Source: Fluviicola sp. (GTDB lineage: Bacteria; Bacteroidota; Bacteroidia; Flavobacteriales_D; Crocinitomicaceae). Taken from it: DNA of 46,343 nt. This document shows, one piece after another, positions 1 through 9,436 of the stretch. Under the pieces are notes generated by a model that saw only the letters and a list, made by a program, of their open reading frames with translations, made no database searches and was not told the DNA's origin. Positions within the stretch are counted from its first letter, which is position 1; each line of letters opens with the position of its first letter. Both the position numbers and the translations under genes were made by a program. Where the stretch lies: contig JADLGD010000101.1 in assembly GCA_020849495.1 (NCBI GenBank), positions 1-46,343 on the forward strand, in the 5' to 3' direction.

Positions 1-667
1 AGTTAGTACTGCTAATAACGACAGATTTTTTATTGTTTTTAACAACCGTATCTCTTTTTATTGAAGATGTTAGATTGTAACTTAAACAAGTAAGTTTGAT
101 GTTTTTAGGTATAACGATTATTACTTCTTTATTCAAAATAGGTTCAAATTGTCCGATTAATTCTCGATTAGGGAAACTCTGTTCTTTTATAACCTTTGTA
201 TAAGACGTTTCTATGATCGAACCAATGTTTAAATTTGGATACATATAATTTACTACCATTGTACCATCATAAAATACAAAATTGGTTGAGATCTTTTTAA
301 TAGGTGGTTTAACGATTACTCTGTTGTCTTTATAACTTAAAGATTTTGTTACTCCTGCAATTTTTAACTCTGTTACTGAAGATTTGAAGTTTTCAATAGA
401 CACTAAATCATCAAACTCATAACTGTCGAATTTTAAATTAGCAATGCCATTTTGAGTTAAAACAAGAATCTTTTCTTTGTAATTAATGGTTTGAATTACT
501 TTGTTTTCAACTACTTTATATTCGATTACAGATTTCTGTTCTAAATAGACATAGTCACTGTTGGGGAATTTTTCTTTAACAGAATCAAATATGATCGTTT
601 CACTTTGTGCATTTACAATTTGTAAACTAAAAATAGAAATAATGAAAAGGAATACTGATTTTATCAT
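1..667 (-). CDS. DUF3857-type exported protein, C-terminus cut by window edge
   Basis: An open frame runs from an ATG at 667 to the left edge without a stop, giving about 222 residues. It begins with a signal peptide ending near NAQS. The body resembles the DUF3857 domain usually found before a transglutaminase-like domain in Bacteroidota: a hydrophilic beta-rich stretch with YEFDDL, then YPNLNIGSIIETSYTK and FEPILNKEVIIVIP. The transglutaminase part, if present, lies outside the window. DUF3857 proteins are periplasmic or surface proteins of largely unknown role. Family assignment is from remembered sequence pattern; the exported location is well supported. Confidence 0.7.
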   Translation of the reverse strand, partial: MIKSVFLFIISIFSLQIVNAQSETIIFDSVKEKFPNSDYVYLEQKSVIEYKVVENKVIQTINYKEKILVLTQNGIANLKFDSYEFDDLVSIENFKSSVTELKIAGVTKSLSYKDNRVIVKPPIKKISTNFVFYDGTMVVNYMYPNLNIGSIIETSYTKVIKEQSFPNRELIGQFEPILNKEVIIVIPKNIKLTCLSYNLTSSIKRDTVVKNNKKSVVISSTN

Positions 668-690
668 AGATGATTAAAGTGTCTGTTTTA

Positions 691-698
691 CAAAATTA
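691..698 (-). promoter_or_regulatory. Candidate -7 box for the DUF3857 gene
   Basis: On the reverse strand this reads TAATTTTG, matching the Bacteroidota -7 consensus TAnnTTTG, 24 nt before the ATG at 667. I see no TTG at the usual upstream distance, so it is only a candidate. Confidence 0.35.
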
Positions 699-743
699 AA
701 GAACTAATGAAGAATAAAACGTAATAACTACAAAAATATATTT

Positions 744-1514
744 TCAAAACTCCACCTTACTCACGTTCAAATCCACTTTCCCTTCCATGCCGGGGAGTTT
801 TCCTTGTTCGGAGAATTGCCAGTGCAATACTTCTCGGTCGGTCATGAATTGCGGTTCTCTGCTGTAGGCTGCTAACCAGAATTGGAAGCCTTCCAGTTTT
901 CCTCTGAATTTGGTTTCGTAGAAATTCAAGGAAGTGTAAATGATGGGTTTTACGCCACTCGCTTTTTGAACTTCAGCACACCAAATCTTGATTTTTTCAA
1001 TCAAATCTTCGTCGGAAATGCCTTCGTCTTCTACGTCTAAAACAGGTGGAAGATCGATGGTGCGGTGTTTCCAATGGCGTAAAAAATGAGCAGCTTGTGG
1101 CTTGGGTTCTCCTTTGGTATTGAAATAATGATAAGCTCCGTTCAGAATTCCGGAAGCATTCAAATAGTCGCGGTTGCGGTACCATTGTGTGTCCAGATGA
1201 TCTGATCCTTCAGTTGCTTTGCAGTAAACAAAATCAATGATGGTGTCGAAACCTTGTTTGTTGAATAATTCATCCCAATCAATTGCTCCTTGGTGGTGCG
1301 AAACATCAATCCCAACACTTTTATAGCCTTTCGGAACGATTTCAAAAAAATGATGAGAGGATTGAACGCTGACTTTTGCTTCGTACCAAAACGTGAAAAA
1401 GCCGAGGACTCCAATTGGAATCAGCAGAAGAAATACCCAAATAGTTTTCTTGGATTTTTTACTCGAAGATTTGCGTTTGTTGGTGCTACGTTTTGTTGCT
1501 CTGCGTTTTGCCAT
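744..1514 (-). CDS. GH25-family muramidase, membrane-anchored
   Basis: This 256-residue protein matches glycoside hydrolase family 25, which cleaves the MurNAc-GlcNAc bond of peptidoglycan. After a very basic Lys/Arg/Ser-rich N-terminus (about residues 1-24) comes one membrane helix (about 25-44), then the catalytic barrel. Visible family motifs are GIDVSHHQG, KATEG, GAYHYFN and LPPVLDVEDE, which carry the acidic active-site residues. The enzyme is probably anchored in the inner membrane facing the periplasm. A weak -7-like TAACTTCG (reverse strand, 1521-1528) lies just before the start. It stands alone, upstream of a same-strand lipoprotein gene but not clearly in an operon with it. Confidence 0.88.
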   Translation of the reverse strand: MAKRRATKRSTNKRKSSSKKSKKTIWVFLLLIPIGVLGFFTFWYEAKVSVQSSHHFFEIVPKGYKSVGIDVSHHQGAIDWDELFNKQGFDTIIDFVYCKATEGSDHLDTQWYRNRDYLNASGILNGAYHYFNTKGEPKPQAAHFLRHWKHRTIDLPPVLDVEDEGISDEDLIEKIKIWCAEVQKASGVKPIIYTSLNFYETKFRGKLEGFQFWLAAYSREPQFMTDREVLHWQFSEQGKLPGMEGKVDLNVSKVEF

Positions 1515-1578
1515 AGCTCGCGAAGTTAAGGCAAAAAATGCTCAAATGTTCTAATGATTCAGAACTAATCAGTTTAAA

Positions 1579-2226
1579 TTAATAATTGATATAAACAGGT
1601 GTAATGCCGAAAGGATCTAATTGCTGTTGCACAAAAAATGAATCGATTACACCATTTTTCACTGTTTTGATTCTAAAGTTGACATCAGGAGTGTTAAAAA
1701 AACCGGACCAGCCATTTTGGTTGACAGCCTCAAATTGATTTAAACAACCTTTATATATTCGATCAGGTGATTCTGGCCGTTCTAAATGTTTTATAAACAG
1801 TGAATCATTTGAACTTTGACAATTTGTATTGGTCAAAATAAACTTGAAACGGCGAGTTGGTTTTGCTTGAAAAGTAAAAGTGTGCTTTTCCCCAGAATTG
1901 ACGGTAATAATAGCATTGGACATGTTTTCCAAATTTGGATATACAGCATAATTTTCTTGATCAAAAAAAATGCGTACATCATAAGAAGAACCTTTGCCAG
2001 GTCTTTTCATAACAATGTGTTTATAGCCTATCCCACTACCTATACTAGTTGTGAATTTTTTACCCTTTGAAGTATATTCGGTATAAGCATTCCATTTTAC
2101 TGGCTGACCGGTGTAAAAATCAGTAACAGTAATTTCAATATTCAGGTAATTGTACTTATTTTCTTTAGCACAAGAAAAAAGTTGTATCGCAAGAAGTAAA
2201 ATGATGGATTTTAGGTAGTTGTTCAT
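1579..2226 (-). CDS. Hypothetical lipoprotein
   Basis: The 215-residue product has a lipoprotein signal peptide with lipobox LFSC (Cys near residue 19), so it should be lipid-anchored in the envelope. The mature part is beta-rich and begins NIEITVTDFYTGQPVKWNAY, reminiscent of the carboxypeptidase-regulatory-like or Ig-like folds common in Bacteroidota surface proteins. I recognise no catalytic motif. Two Cys residues (NTNCQSS and KGCLNQ) could form a disulfide. Function unknown. Confidence 0.7.
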   Translation of the reverse strand: MNNYLKSIILLLAIQLFSCAKENKYNYLNIEITVTDFYTGQPVKWNAYTEYTSKGKKFTTSIGSGIGYKHIVMKRPGKGSSYDVRIFFDQENYAVYPNLENMSNAIITVNSGEKHTFTFQAKPTRRFKFILTNTNCQSSNDSLFIKHLERPESPDRIYKGCLNQFEAVNQNGWSGFFNTPDVNFRIKTVKNGVIDSFFVQQQLDPFGITPVYINY

Positions 2227-2247
2227 AAGATCATTTTAGGTCATGAT

Positions 2248-2285
2248 AATCGAAAACGGAAAAGGTTGTATTTCCGTTTTCGATT
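2248..2285 (-). terminator. Hairpin terminator after the hydroxybutyryl-CoA dehydrogenase gene
   Basis: A perfect 15-bp inverted repeat (AATCGAAAACGGAAA against its complement, loop 2263-2270) lies between the dehydrogenase stop at 2298 and the lipoprotein start at 2226. The stem contains its own T-run on either strand, so it probably ends dehydrogenase transcription although no long U-tract follows. Confidence 0.65.
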
Positions 2286-2297
2286 CGTATCAATCAA

Positions 2298-3191
2298 TTA
2301 TTTTTTCTTAAAATTCGGAGCAACGATTAAGTCTTTTGTTCCGTGGTTCCACGAATAGAATCCTTCACCTGTTTTTACTCCTTTTTTACCAGCAGTAACC
2401 ATGTTTACTAACAATGGACATGGAGCGTATTTTGGGTTTCCAAAACCGTCGTGTAATACTTCTAAAATTGCCAAGCAAACATCTAAACCAATGAAGTCGG
2501 CCAATTGCAATGGTCCCATTGGATGCGCCATTCCTAATTTCATCACGGTATCAATTTCTTCAACACCAGCAACTCCTTCATATAAGGTATAAATTGCTTC
2601 ATTGATCATTGGCATCAAAATACGATTGGCAACAAATCCTGGGTAATCGTTTACTTCAACTGGAACTTTTTTCAAGCTTTTTGAAGTCTCCATGATTAAG
2701 TTCGTCACTTCGTCAGTAGTCGAATAACCACGAATGATTTCAACCAATTTCATCACTGGAACTGGATTCATGAAGTGCATACCGATTACTTTTTCTGGAC
2801 GATTGGTCACAGAAGCAATTTTTGTAATTGAAATAGAAGAAGTATTGGAAGCTAAAATCACATTCTCTGGTGTCAAAGCATCCAATTGTTTGAAGATGTT
2901 TAACTTCAAATCAACGTTCTCTGTTGCTGCTTCAACCACCAATTCTACGCCTTTTACTCCGTCTTCCATGGAAGTGAAAGTAGTGATGTTAGCAAGGGTA
3001 GCAGCTTTGTCTGCTTCAGTGATAGCTTCTTTCGCTACTTGGCGGTCTAGGTTTTTAGTAATAGTTGCCATTCCACGATCAAGTGATGCTTGAGCAACAT
3101 CAATTAAAGCTACTTTATATCCAAATTGAGCAAATGTGTGGGCAATTCCATTTCCCATTGTACCTGCTCCAATTACTGCTACATTTTTCAT
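2298..3191 (-). CDS. 3-hydroxybutyryl-CoA dehydrogenase
   Basis: This 297-residue enzyme uses NAD(P) to interconvert 3-hydroxyacyl-CoA and 3-oxoacyl-CoA in fatty-acid or butyrate-type metabolism. The Rossmann motif GAGTMGNGIA lies at residues 7-16, the catalytic His is in GMHFMNPVPVMKLVEI, and the C-terminal domain carries NDYPGFVANRILMPMINEA and the signature MGPLQLADFIGLDVCL. Its length is normal for the monofunctional family. I start it at the ATG at 3191, because the longer frame to 3236 adds residues before MKNVAVIGAG that the family lacks. It is divergent from an ABC transporter and ends at a hairpin. Confidence 0.93.
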   Translation of the reverse strand: MKNVAVIGAGTMGNGIAHTFAQFGYKVALIDVAQASLDRGMATITKNLDRQVAKEAITEADKAATLANITTFTSMEDGVKGVELVVEAATENVDLKLNIFKQLDALTPENVILASNTSSISITKIASVTNRPEKVIGMHFMNPVPVMKLVEIIRGYSTTDEVTNLIMETSKSLKKVPVEVNDYPGFVANRILMPMINEAIYTLYEGVAGVEEIDTVMKLGMAHPMGPLQLADFIGLDVCLAILEVLHDGFGNPKYAPCPLLVNMVTAGKKGVKTGEGFYSWNHGTKDLIVAPNFKKK

Positions 3192-3208
3192 GAATTCGTT
3201 TTTGTTTG

Positions 3209-3216
3209 CGAAGATA
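3209..3216 (-). promoter_or_regulatory. Candidate -7 box for the dehydrogenase gene
   Basis: The reverse strand reads TATCTTCG, one mismatch from TAnnTTTG, 17 nt before the ATG at 3191. Position is suitable for a short leader. Confidence 0.35.
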
Positions 3217-3314
3217 CTATTAAACCCGAAAAACAAAACAGATCATGGTGTATTTTTACCAGAGAGAAAGGGAGAGCTCAGAGTATTTTTTTTTCAGGAA
3301 AATCAATTCTACTA

Positions 3315-3341
3315 TTGTTGAACTTCTTTTAGCTATTTTTG
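3315..3341 (+). promoter_or_regulatory. Candidate promoter of the ABC transporter gene
   Basis: A TTG at 3315-3317 is followed after 16 nt by TATTTTTG (3334-3341), a full match to the Bacteroidota -7 consensus. It would give a leader of about 43 nt before the ATG at 3389. This also argues against the upstream in-frame ATG at 3245 being the true start. Confidence 0.45.
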
Positions 3342-3388
3342 TCTGCTTCATTTTCAAGTCACATTTTTACAAACGTCAATTCATTCAA

Positions 3389-5134
3389 ATGAAAATTCTA
3401 TTATCCTATCTATCTCGTTATAAGTCATTAGTGTTTCTTGCGTTATTGCTAGCAAGTATCAATCAAGTATTTTCATTATTGGATCCATACATTTTCGGGA
3501 AATTACTCGATGGTTTTGCTTCACACCCCAAAGATTTTACCGAATCTCAATACATCAAAGGTGTACTTTGGTTGATTGCAGCTGCTATTGGCGTTGCAAT
3601 GGTGAGTCGAATAGCTAAAGCTTTTCAAGATTATTGCATCAATTTGATCATCCAAAAATTAGGAGCCGATATTTACACCGATGGCTTGAAACATACCTTA
3701 CAAGTTGCATACAACGAGTTTGAAGATCAACGAAGTGGGGAAACATTGAATATCCTTCAAAAAGTAAGAACAGATTCGGAACGCTTTATCATGAGTTTCA
3801 TCAATATTCTGTTTGTATCCATCGTTGGTTTAGTGTTCGTAATGGTTTACGCTTTTACTGTTCAACCCGGATTGATTTTATTGTATTTGATATCAGCCTT
3901 GGGCTTGAGTTTTTTCATCAGTGCTTTATCGAAGCGAATCAAAAAAGTGCAAACAACGATCATGGCGGAGACCAAGCAATTGGCTGGTAGTACCACTGAG
4001 AGTTTGCGCAACATTGAATTGATCAAAAGTTTGGGATTGACCAAGCAAGAAACAGAGCGTTTGAATGATCGCACGAGACGTATTTTATTGTTGGAATTGA
4101 AGAAAGTGCGCCAAATTCGTAGTATCAGTTTTATTCAAGGTACAACTGTTAATTTATTGCGCCAATCAATCATGTTTTTCTTGATGTATTTGCTGTTTCA
4201 TGGTTCTTTGAGTCTGGGGCAAATCATGACTTTACAATTTTATTCGTTCTTTATTTTTGGACCACTACAAGAAGTGGGGAATGTCATCATTGCTTACCGT
4301 GAAGCAGAGGCTTCCTTGGCTAATTTTGAGAAAATCATTCAAACACCAATTGAAGTACAACCAGAATACCCACAATCTTTAAATGCCATCGAACATTTAT
4401 CTTTTTCAAATCTTACATTTAGACATAAATCTGCCAATTATGATGCCTTAAGCAATGTGACCTTTGATGTAAAACAAGGTGAAACAATCGCTTTTGTGGG
4501 TCCAAGTGGTTCTGGTAAAAGTACTTTGGTGAAGTTGTTGGTTGGTTTGTACACCACTCCAACAGGTGAGATTCGCTACAACAACATTCTTTCTACGGAT
4601 ATTGATCGCGATGAATTGCAACAACAATTGGGCTTCGTTACCCAAGACACACAGCTGTTTGCAGGAACCATTCGTGAGAATTTATTGTTTGTAAAACCTG
4701 ATGCTTCGGATGCAGAATTGGACAGAGCGTTGAATCAAGCGGCTTGTGAAAGTTTGATAGCTCGCAGTGAGTCTGGAATTGATACCGTGATTGGAGAAGG
4801 AGGAATGAAGCTTTCTGGTGGTGAAAAACAACGACTTTCTATTGCTAGAGCCTTGTTGCGTTCACCGCGTTTATTGGTATTTGATGAAGCAACATCTGCA
4901 TTGGATTCCATAACTGAGGAAGCAATTTCATCTACAATTCGAGCAATTGCTAATCAAAAAGAACACATTACTGTATTGATTGCTCACCGTTTATCGACTA
5001 TCATGCACGCAGATAAAATCTTTGTACTTGAAAAAGGTGTGATTGTGGAGACAGGTAAACACGATGAATTGCTTGCTGAAAAAGGATTGTATTATGCGAT
5101 GTGGCGTCAGCAAATTGGTGAACGTAGAGAATAA
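3389..5134 (+). CDS. ABC exporter, fused membrane and ATPase domains
   Basis: The 581-residue protein is a half-transporter of the ABCB/MsbA-like type, working as a dimer in the inner membrane. An N-terminal six-helix domain covers about residues 1-320. The ATPase domain shows Walker A GPSGSGKST (near 370), a Q-loop in VTQDTQLFAGTIRENL, signature LSGGEKQR (near 475), Walker B LLVFDEATSALD and the H-loop IAHRLST. The substrate cannot be told from sequence; lipids, peptides or drugs are all known for the family. The start at 3389 (MKILLSYL) fits the family; the longer frame from 3245 adds an unrelated hydrophobic extension overlapping the promoter. Confidence 0.9.
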   Translation: MKILLSYLSRYKSLVFLALLLASINQVFSLLDPYIFGKLLDGFASHPKDFTESQYIKGVLWLIAAAIGVAMVSRIAKAFQDYCINLIIQKLGADIYTDGLKHTLQVAYNEFEDQRSGETLNILQKVRTDSERFIMSFINILFVSIVGLVFVMVYAFTVQPGLILLYLISALGLSFFISALSKRIKKVQTTIMAETKQLAGSTTESLRNIELIKSLGLTKQETERLNDRTRRILLLELKKVRQIRSISFIQGTTVNLLRQSIMFFLMYLLFHGSLSLGQIMTLQFYSFFIFGPLQEVGNVIIAYREAEASLANFEKIIQTPIEVQPEYPQSLNAIEHLSFSNLTFRHKSANYDALSNVTFDVKQGETIAFVGPSGSGKSTLVKLLVGLYTTPTGEIRYNNILSTDIDRDELQQQLGFVTQDTQLFAGTIRENLLFVKPDASDAELDRALNQAACESLIARSESGIDTVIGEGGMKLSGGEKQRLSIARALLRSPRLLVFDEATSALDSITEEAISSTIRAIANQKEHITVLIAHRLSTIMHADKIFVLEKGVIVETGKHDELLAEKGLYYAMWRQQIGERRE

Positions 5135-5141
5135 TTTTATT

Positions 5142-5708
5142 TTATTCAGGTTTGAAATCGTTGGATATTTTTCCGAGTGCGATTCCTAAACCGAGCGAAT
5201 AATAGGTGCGATCGTAGAAATGATTGACTTTGATGGATGGGGCAAAAGCAAAATAAGATGTTCTAAAATGGATCAAAAAGTCAACTTTGATGGCCCAAGT
5301 TCCTGTATTGATGTTTTTAGTGGTATAGTACAATTCACTTCCAGTGACAAAAGATTTAGGTGAACTGAAGATGAAATCTCCTTGTGTGGTTCCGTTCATG
5401 TAGCCGATTCCTCCACTGGCAATCATGCTTGAGCTTTCACTAAATTGAATGCGATAGCCACAAAAACCAATGATTGAAAAATAGTTTTCAGCTGGATTTC
5501 TTGAAAAGAAAACCCCTCTCGAATGATTGAGTGAATTGTTCAATTCAAAGCAGAATTTTTTAGGGCAAAAATTGAAAGCAGTAGTCAGTTCAATTCCCAA
5601 ACGATCGTTTCCAAGATAAGGACCAATTTGTTGTTTGATCCACCAATGTTTGTTTTCTTGTGCACAAAGGCTTGAAGAGACTAAAAGGAATGTAAGCAAT
5701 AGTTTCAT
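5142..5708 (-). CDS. Hypothetical exported protein, probable outer-membrane barrel
   Basis: The 188-residue product has a clear signal peptide cleaved near LCAQ. The rest alternates polar and hydrophobic residues in short strands (for example YFSIIGFCGYRIQFSES and SYFAFAPSIKVNHFY), ending in YYSLGLGIALGKIS, as in small eight-stranded outer-membrane barrels. No specific family is recognised. It is convergent with the ABC exporter gene with only 7 bases between stops. A TAGTTTTG box lies on the reverse strand about 20 bases before its start. Confidence 0.6.
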   Translation of the reverse strand: MKLLLTFLLVSSSLCAQENKHWWIKQQIGPYLGNDRLGIELTTAFNFCPKKFCFELNNSLNHSRGVFFSRNPAENYFSIIGFCGYRIQFSESSSMIASGGIGYMNGTTQGDFIFSSPKSFVTGSELYYTTKNINTGTWAIKVDFLIHFRTSYFAFAPSIKVNHFYDRTYYSLGLGIALGKISNDFKPE

Positions 5709-5796
5709 GTTGTTTTTTTGTCAAAACTACAGCAAGAATACTCAACAACTGTTGCATTTTTCCATACTGCTTTGCGAAGCGTATTACTTTATCGTT

Positions 5797-6279
5797 TTAA
5801 GAGATTGATTTGAAACGCTCCAATGCTTGTTCTGCTTCATAAGGTTGTTGTGTACCAATCATTATACGTTTGCCTGATTTTAAATGCACATGTATTCCTT
5901 TGGTTCCAGCAACATTGAGTAGGATGTTATTAAAGTCGAAGCCTTTAAATCGAATTCCCCAGCCACCGTAATCCTGTAAAGGGCGGTATTCTTTGATTTC
6001 AACTGTTTGAATTTCATTCCAGTTGAGTGTTCGTTCTTTCAAATGAAATGGAGTGTAACGATAATGAATACCTATGGTATCAATGCGCGTTTTTAATTTC
6101 ATCGAAAACCAAAGGATACAAACAATTGCAAAGCTACTGAAACCTCCAATGATACTTGTTCGAGTGGATTCCATGTAGAAATAGTTGAATGCAGCTGTTC
6201 CAATAGTGAGTCCGATAATCGCTAAAAACAAGACGTAATGCCAAGTATTATTGAAGCGTTGAGTTTCCTGATATTCCAT
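5797..6279 (-). CDS. Hypothetical two-helix membrane protein, PH-like C-terminal domain
   Basis: This 160-residue protein has two adjacent membrane helices (about residues 15-32 and 41-60) followed by a soluble beta-rich domain. The pattern IDTIGIHYRYTPFHLKERTLNWNEIQTVEIKEY followed by VHLKSGKRIMIGTQQP resembles bacterial PH-like domains attached to membrane helices. Function is unknown; the domain would face the cytoplasm if the N-terminus does. No enzyme motif is seen. Confidence 0.6.
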   Translation of the reverse strand: MEYQETQRFNNTWHYVLFLAIIGLTIGTAAFNYFYMESTRTSIIGGFSSFAIVCILWFSMKLKTRIDTIGIHYRYTPFHLKERTLNWNEIQTVEIKEYRPLQDYGGWGIRFKGFDFNNILLNVAGTKGIHVHLKSGKRIMIGTQQPYEAEQALERFKSIS

Positions 6280-6433
6280 CGTAGTAAGATTTGTAAACGA
6301 AATGTAAAGATTCCATTTGTCTCCCTTTCATTTTTGACAGATTTTAACAGTGGAACACGCTGAAAAGAATTTAGAAGCTTGTCCGATTTATCAATTGCTT
6401 TCGTTAAATTCGCAGGCTTAAAACGTTTGTAAG

Positions 6434-7624
6434 ATGATTCAATTATCCGATCGTATTTTATCCATGGAAGAATCGGCTACTCTAGCGATGTCTAGAAAAA
6501 GTAGAGAATTGCGTGCTCAAGGGAAAGATATCATTTCTTTGAGTTTGGGAGAACCAGATTTTTTCACTCCAGAATTTATTAAAAAAGCTGCGAATGAAGC
6601 GATGGAGCAGAACTATACCATGTACACACCAGTGCCAGGGTATGATGATTTGCGCGATGCCATTGCGAATAAATTCAACCGCGATAATGGAATTCCTTAC
6701 AAGAGAGAACACATTGTTGTTTCAACTGGAGCAAAACAGTCAATTGCCAACTTGGTGATGGCTGTCATCAATCCAGGAGATGAGGTGATTATTCCAGCAC
6801 CATATTGGGTGTCTTACGCTGAAATCGTTAAGGTTGCGGGAGGAATTCCAGTAGTTGTTCCAACTTCAATTGAATCAGATTTTAAATTCACACCTGAGCA
6901 ATTCAAGGCGTCGATTACATCTAAATCAAAAATGATGATGTTTTCCTCACCTTGTAATCCTACAGGAACAGTTTATACCAAAGAAGAATTACGTGCTTTG
7001 GCAGATGTGTTGAAAGCGCATCCAAACATGGTAGTCATGTCAGATGAAATCTATGAACACATTAATTTCGTTGGTCATCATTATTCCATGGCGCAATTTG
7101 AAGATGTTTTTGATCAGATTGTTACCGTTAATGGTGTTTCAAAAGCTTGGGCAATGACCGGTTGGCGTGTTGGATACATTGGCGCTCCAAAGGAAATCGC
7201 AGATGCTTGTAACAAAATTCAAGGACAGTTTACTTCTGGAACCTGTTCGATTGCTCAACGCGCAACGATTGCTGCTGTGAATGCAGATCCAGCTATATTG
7301 AAAGACATGGTTAAGGCTTTTGAAAGCAGAAGAGAATTGGTTTTAGCTGCTCTAAATGATATGCCAGGAGTAAAATGCAATCGTCCAGGTGGTGCATTTT
7401 ATGTTTTCCCGGATATCAGTAGTTTCTTCGGAAAATCTGTTGATGGAAAAACCATCGGCTCTGCTGAAGATTTGTGCATGTATTTGTTGGATAAAGGCGT
7501 TGCATTAGTATCAGGTGAAGCTTTCGGTGACCCAACATGTTTGCGTATTTCTTATGCCGCTTCGGAAGAAACATTGACGGAAGCTATGAGAAGAGTTAAA
7601 AATGCATTAGCAGAATTGAAGTAA
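6434..7624 (+). CDS. Pyridoxal-phosphate aminotransferase, aspartate aminotransferase type
   Basis: The 396-residue enzyme belongs to class I/II aminotransferases, subgroup Ib, which transfer the amino group of aspartate (and sometimes aromatic or prephenate substrates) to 2-oxoglutarate. Family signs are SLGEPDFFTPEFIKKAA near the N-terminus, the SSPCNPTGTVYTKEEL motif, SDEIYEHI with the cofactor-binding Asp and Tyr, the Schiff-base Lys at about 237 in VSKAWAMTGWRVGY, and the substrate-binding Arg in LRISYA near the end. Its stop overlaps the next start by one base (TAATG), so the heptose kinase is translationally coupled. Confidence 0.92.
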   Translation: MIQLSDRILSMEESATLAMSRKSRELRAQGKDIISLSLGEPDFFTPEFIKKAANEAMEQNYTMYTPVPGYDDLRDAIANKFNRDNGIPYKREHIVVSTGAKQSIANLVMAVINPGDEVIIPAPYWVSYAEIVKVAGGIPVVVPTSIESDFKFTPEQFKASITSKSKMMMFSSPCNPTGTVYTKEELRALADVLKAHPNMVVMSDEIYEHINFVGHHYSMAQFEDVFDQIVTVNGVSKAWAMTGWRVGYIGAPKEIADACNKIQGQFTSGTCSIAQRATIAAVNADPAILKDMVKAFESRRELVLAALNDMPGVKCNRPGGAFYVFPDISSFFGKSVDGKTIGSAEDLCMYLLDKGVALVSGEAFGDPTCLRISYAASEETLTEAMRRVKNALAELK

Positions 7625-8610
7625 TGACCATTCACGAGTTACTTGCGAATTTTCGCACAAAGAAAATATTGGTCATCGGTGATGTGATGATCGATGCTTA
7701 CATGCTTGGTAAAGTACATCGTGTAAGTCCGGAAGCACCTGTTCCCATTGTTAGTTTAGAAAAACAGGAACAACGGTTAGGAGGCGCTGCAAATGTAGCG
7801 TTGAATTTATTGTCTCTTGGTGCAACTCCTATTTTATGTGCTGTAGTTGGAAATGATAAAGACGGAAAACAGCTCATTGAATTAATGGCAGAACAAAAAA
7901 TGCCAACTTCTGGAATTCTTCAAAGTGATGAACGAGTTACAACTGTTAAGACCCGTGTGATTGGAAATCACCAGCATTTGTTGCGAATTGATGCAGAAGA
8001 TACACATGCATTAACAGCAAACGAAGAAATCCAATTTTTACAAACGGTAGAACGAATTTTAGAAAATCAAGCAGTTGATGCGATCATTTTTGAGGATTAC
8101 AACAAAGGAGTACTCACACCAACGATTATTCAAGGTGTTATCGGAATGGCGCATCAACGTGATATTCCAACGACAGTTGATCCAAAAAAAGACAATTTTT
8201 TAGCTTATAAAGGTGTCACACTTTTTAAACCGAATTTGAAAGAATTGCGTGAAGGTTTAGGGATTGACTGTACCTTTCAAAACAAAGAATTGTTCTCAAA
8301 AGCAGTAGCAGCTCTCGAAAAAGAATTACAAAACGAAATCACTTTTGTGACACTATCAGAATATGGAGTGTTTATCAAAAATGAAACAAACTCTCATCAT
8401 GCACCAGCACACATTCGTAACATTGCAGATGTAAGTGGGGCAGGAGATACGGTAATTTCTGTTGCAACTTTATGTCTCACCGCTAATTGTTCCATTGAAT
8501 CAATTGCTGAATTATCGAATTTAGCAGGTGGATTGGTGTGTGAGAAAAGTGGTGTAGTAACGATTGAACCCGATCAATTGATAGAAGAATGTGAAGGAAA
8601 AAATTGGTAA
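7624..8610 (+). CDS. D-glycero-beta-D-manno-heptose-7-phosphate kinase (RfaE1/HldA-type PfkB kinase)
   Basis: This 328-residue kinase is a PfkB-family sugar kinase whose N-terminus (ILVIGDVMIDAYMLGKVHRVSPEAPVPIV) is characteristic of the RfaE domain-I heptose kinase. That enzyme phosphorylates heptose 7-phosphate at C1 for ADP-heptose and LPS core synthesis. The PfkB signatures GGAANVALNLLSLGA and GAGDT (catalytic Asp near 275) are present. The nucleotidyltransferase domain found fused in E. coli HldE is absent, as in organisms with separate HldA and HldC. It overlaps the upstream aminotransferase by one base. The alternative is another PfkB sugar kinase, judged less likely. Confidence 0.87.
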   Translation: MTIHELLANFRTKKILVIGDVMIDAYMLGKVHRVSPEAPVPIVSLEKQEQRLGGAANVALNLLSLGATPILCAVVGNDKDGKQLIELMAEQKMPTSGILQSDERVTTVKTRVIGNHQHLLRIDAEDTHALTANEEIQFLQTVERILENQAVDAIIFEDYNKGVLTPTIIQGVIGMAHQRDIPTTVDPKKDNFLAYKGVTLFKPNLKELREGLGIDCTFQNKELFSKAVAALEKELQNEITFVTLSEYGVFIKNETNSHHAPAHIRNIADVSGAGDTVISVATLCLTANCSIESIAELSNLAGGLVCEKSGVVTIEPDQLIEECEGKNW

Positions 8611-8669
8611 AACCAAACTTTTAAGTCGGGCAACTGTTCTACTTAAATGACACAAGATCCTTCAAGAAA

Positions 8670-9410
8670 ATGACAACAATGGAACGAAAAGTAGTAAAAC
8701 CTTACGGTAATCAAGAAACATCAAAAAAGGAAGAAGTAGCACAAATGTTCAACAACATTTCAAAGCGTTACGATTTCTTGAATCATTTTCTTTCTGTTGG
8801 TATTGATCGTATTTGGCGCAAAAAAGCAGTCAATATGCTGCGTGAAATTGAACCCAAACGCATTCTCGATTTAGCTACTGGTACTGGTGATTTTGCTATT
8901 GCAAGTTTAAAATTGCAACCAGAGGAAATCGTTGGAATGGACATTTCGGAAGGAATGTTGGAAGTGGGTCGCGAAAAAATGAAGAAAAAAGGAGTGAGTC
9001 ACATCATTTCCATGAACTTAGGCGATTCTGAAAACTTGCCTTTTGAAGACAATTATTTTGATGCACTCACCGTAGGATTTGGTGTTCGCAATTATGAAAA
9101 CCTTGAAAAAGGATTGAGTGAAATGCTGCGCGTTGTTCGTCCTGGAGGTAAATTGATCATTTTAGAATTTTCAAAACCAAAGAAATTCCCAGTAAAACAG
9201 TACTATGCCTTTCATTCAAAATACATCATTCCGTTTTTTGGAAAACGTATTTCCAAGGATGAAAAGGCTTATGCTTATTTACCAGAATCAGTTGCTGCTT
9301 TTCCAGAAGGGAAAGATTTTACAGATATTCTATCAAAATTAGGCTACAAGAATGTTGGGTCCAAATTAGTAGCTGGTGGTATTGCTACGATCTATCATGG
9401 TATAAAATAA
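8670..9410 (+). CDS. ubiE: Demethylmenaquinone methyltransferase UbiE/MenG
   Basis: The 246-residue enzyme catalyses the last, SAM-dependent C-methylation in menaquinone synthesis. Family signatures are [29 protein letters not shown], the SAM-binding [27 protein letters not shown], and [24 protein letters not shown] with LEFSKP. An internal ATG at 8679 is an alternative start. It sits directly upstream of porT, an arrangement I recall as common in Flavobacteriales. Bacteroidota generally use menaquinone, so MenG is the more meaningful activity. Confidence 0.95.
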   Translation: MTTMERKVVKPYGNQETSKKEEVAQMFNNISKRYDFLNHFLSVGIDRIWRKKAVNMLREIEPKRILDLATGTGDFAIASLKLQPEEIVGMDISEGMLEVGREKMKKKGVSHIISMNLGDSENLPFEDNYFDALTVGFGVRNYENLEKGLSEMLRVVRPGGKLIILEFSKPKKFPVKQYYAFHSKYIIPFFGKRISKDEKAYAYLPESVAAFPEGKDFTDILSKLGYKNVGSKLVAGGIATIYHGIK

Positions 9411-9436
9411 AACAGTTTCTTAAGCGTTTGAATGTC

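Noticed and set aside
744..1514. GH25 gene as a phage endolysin
   Set aside because: The gene has a membrane anchor and no holin or other phage genes around it; an ordinary cell-wall enzyme is the simpler reading.
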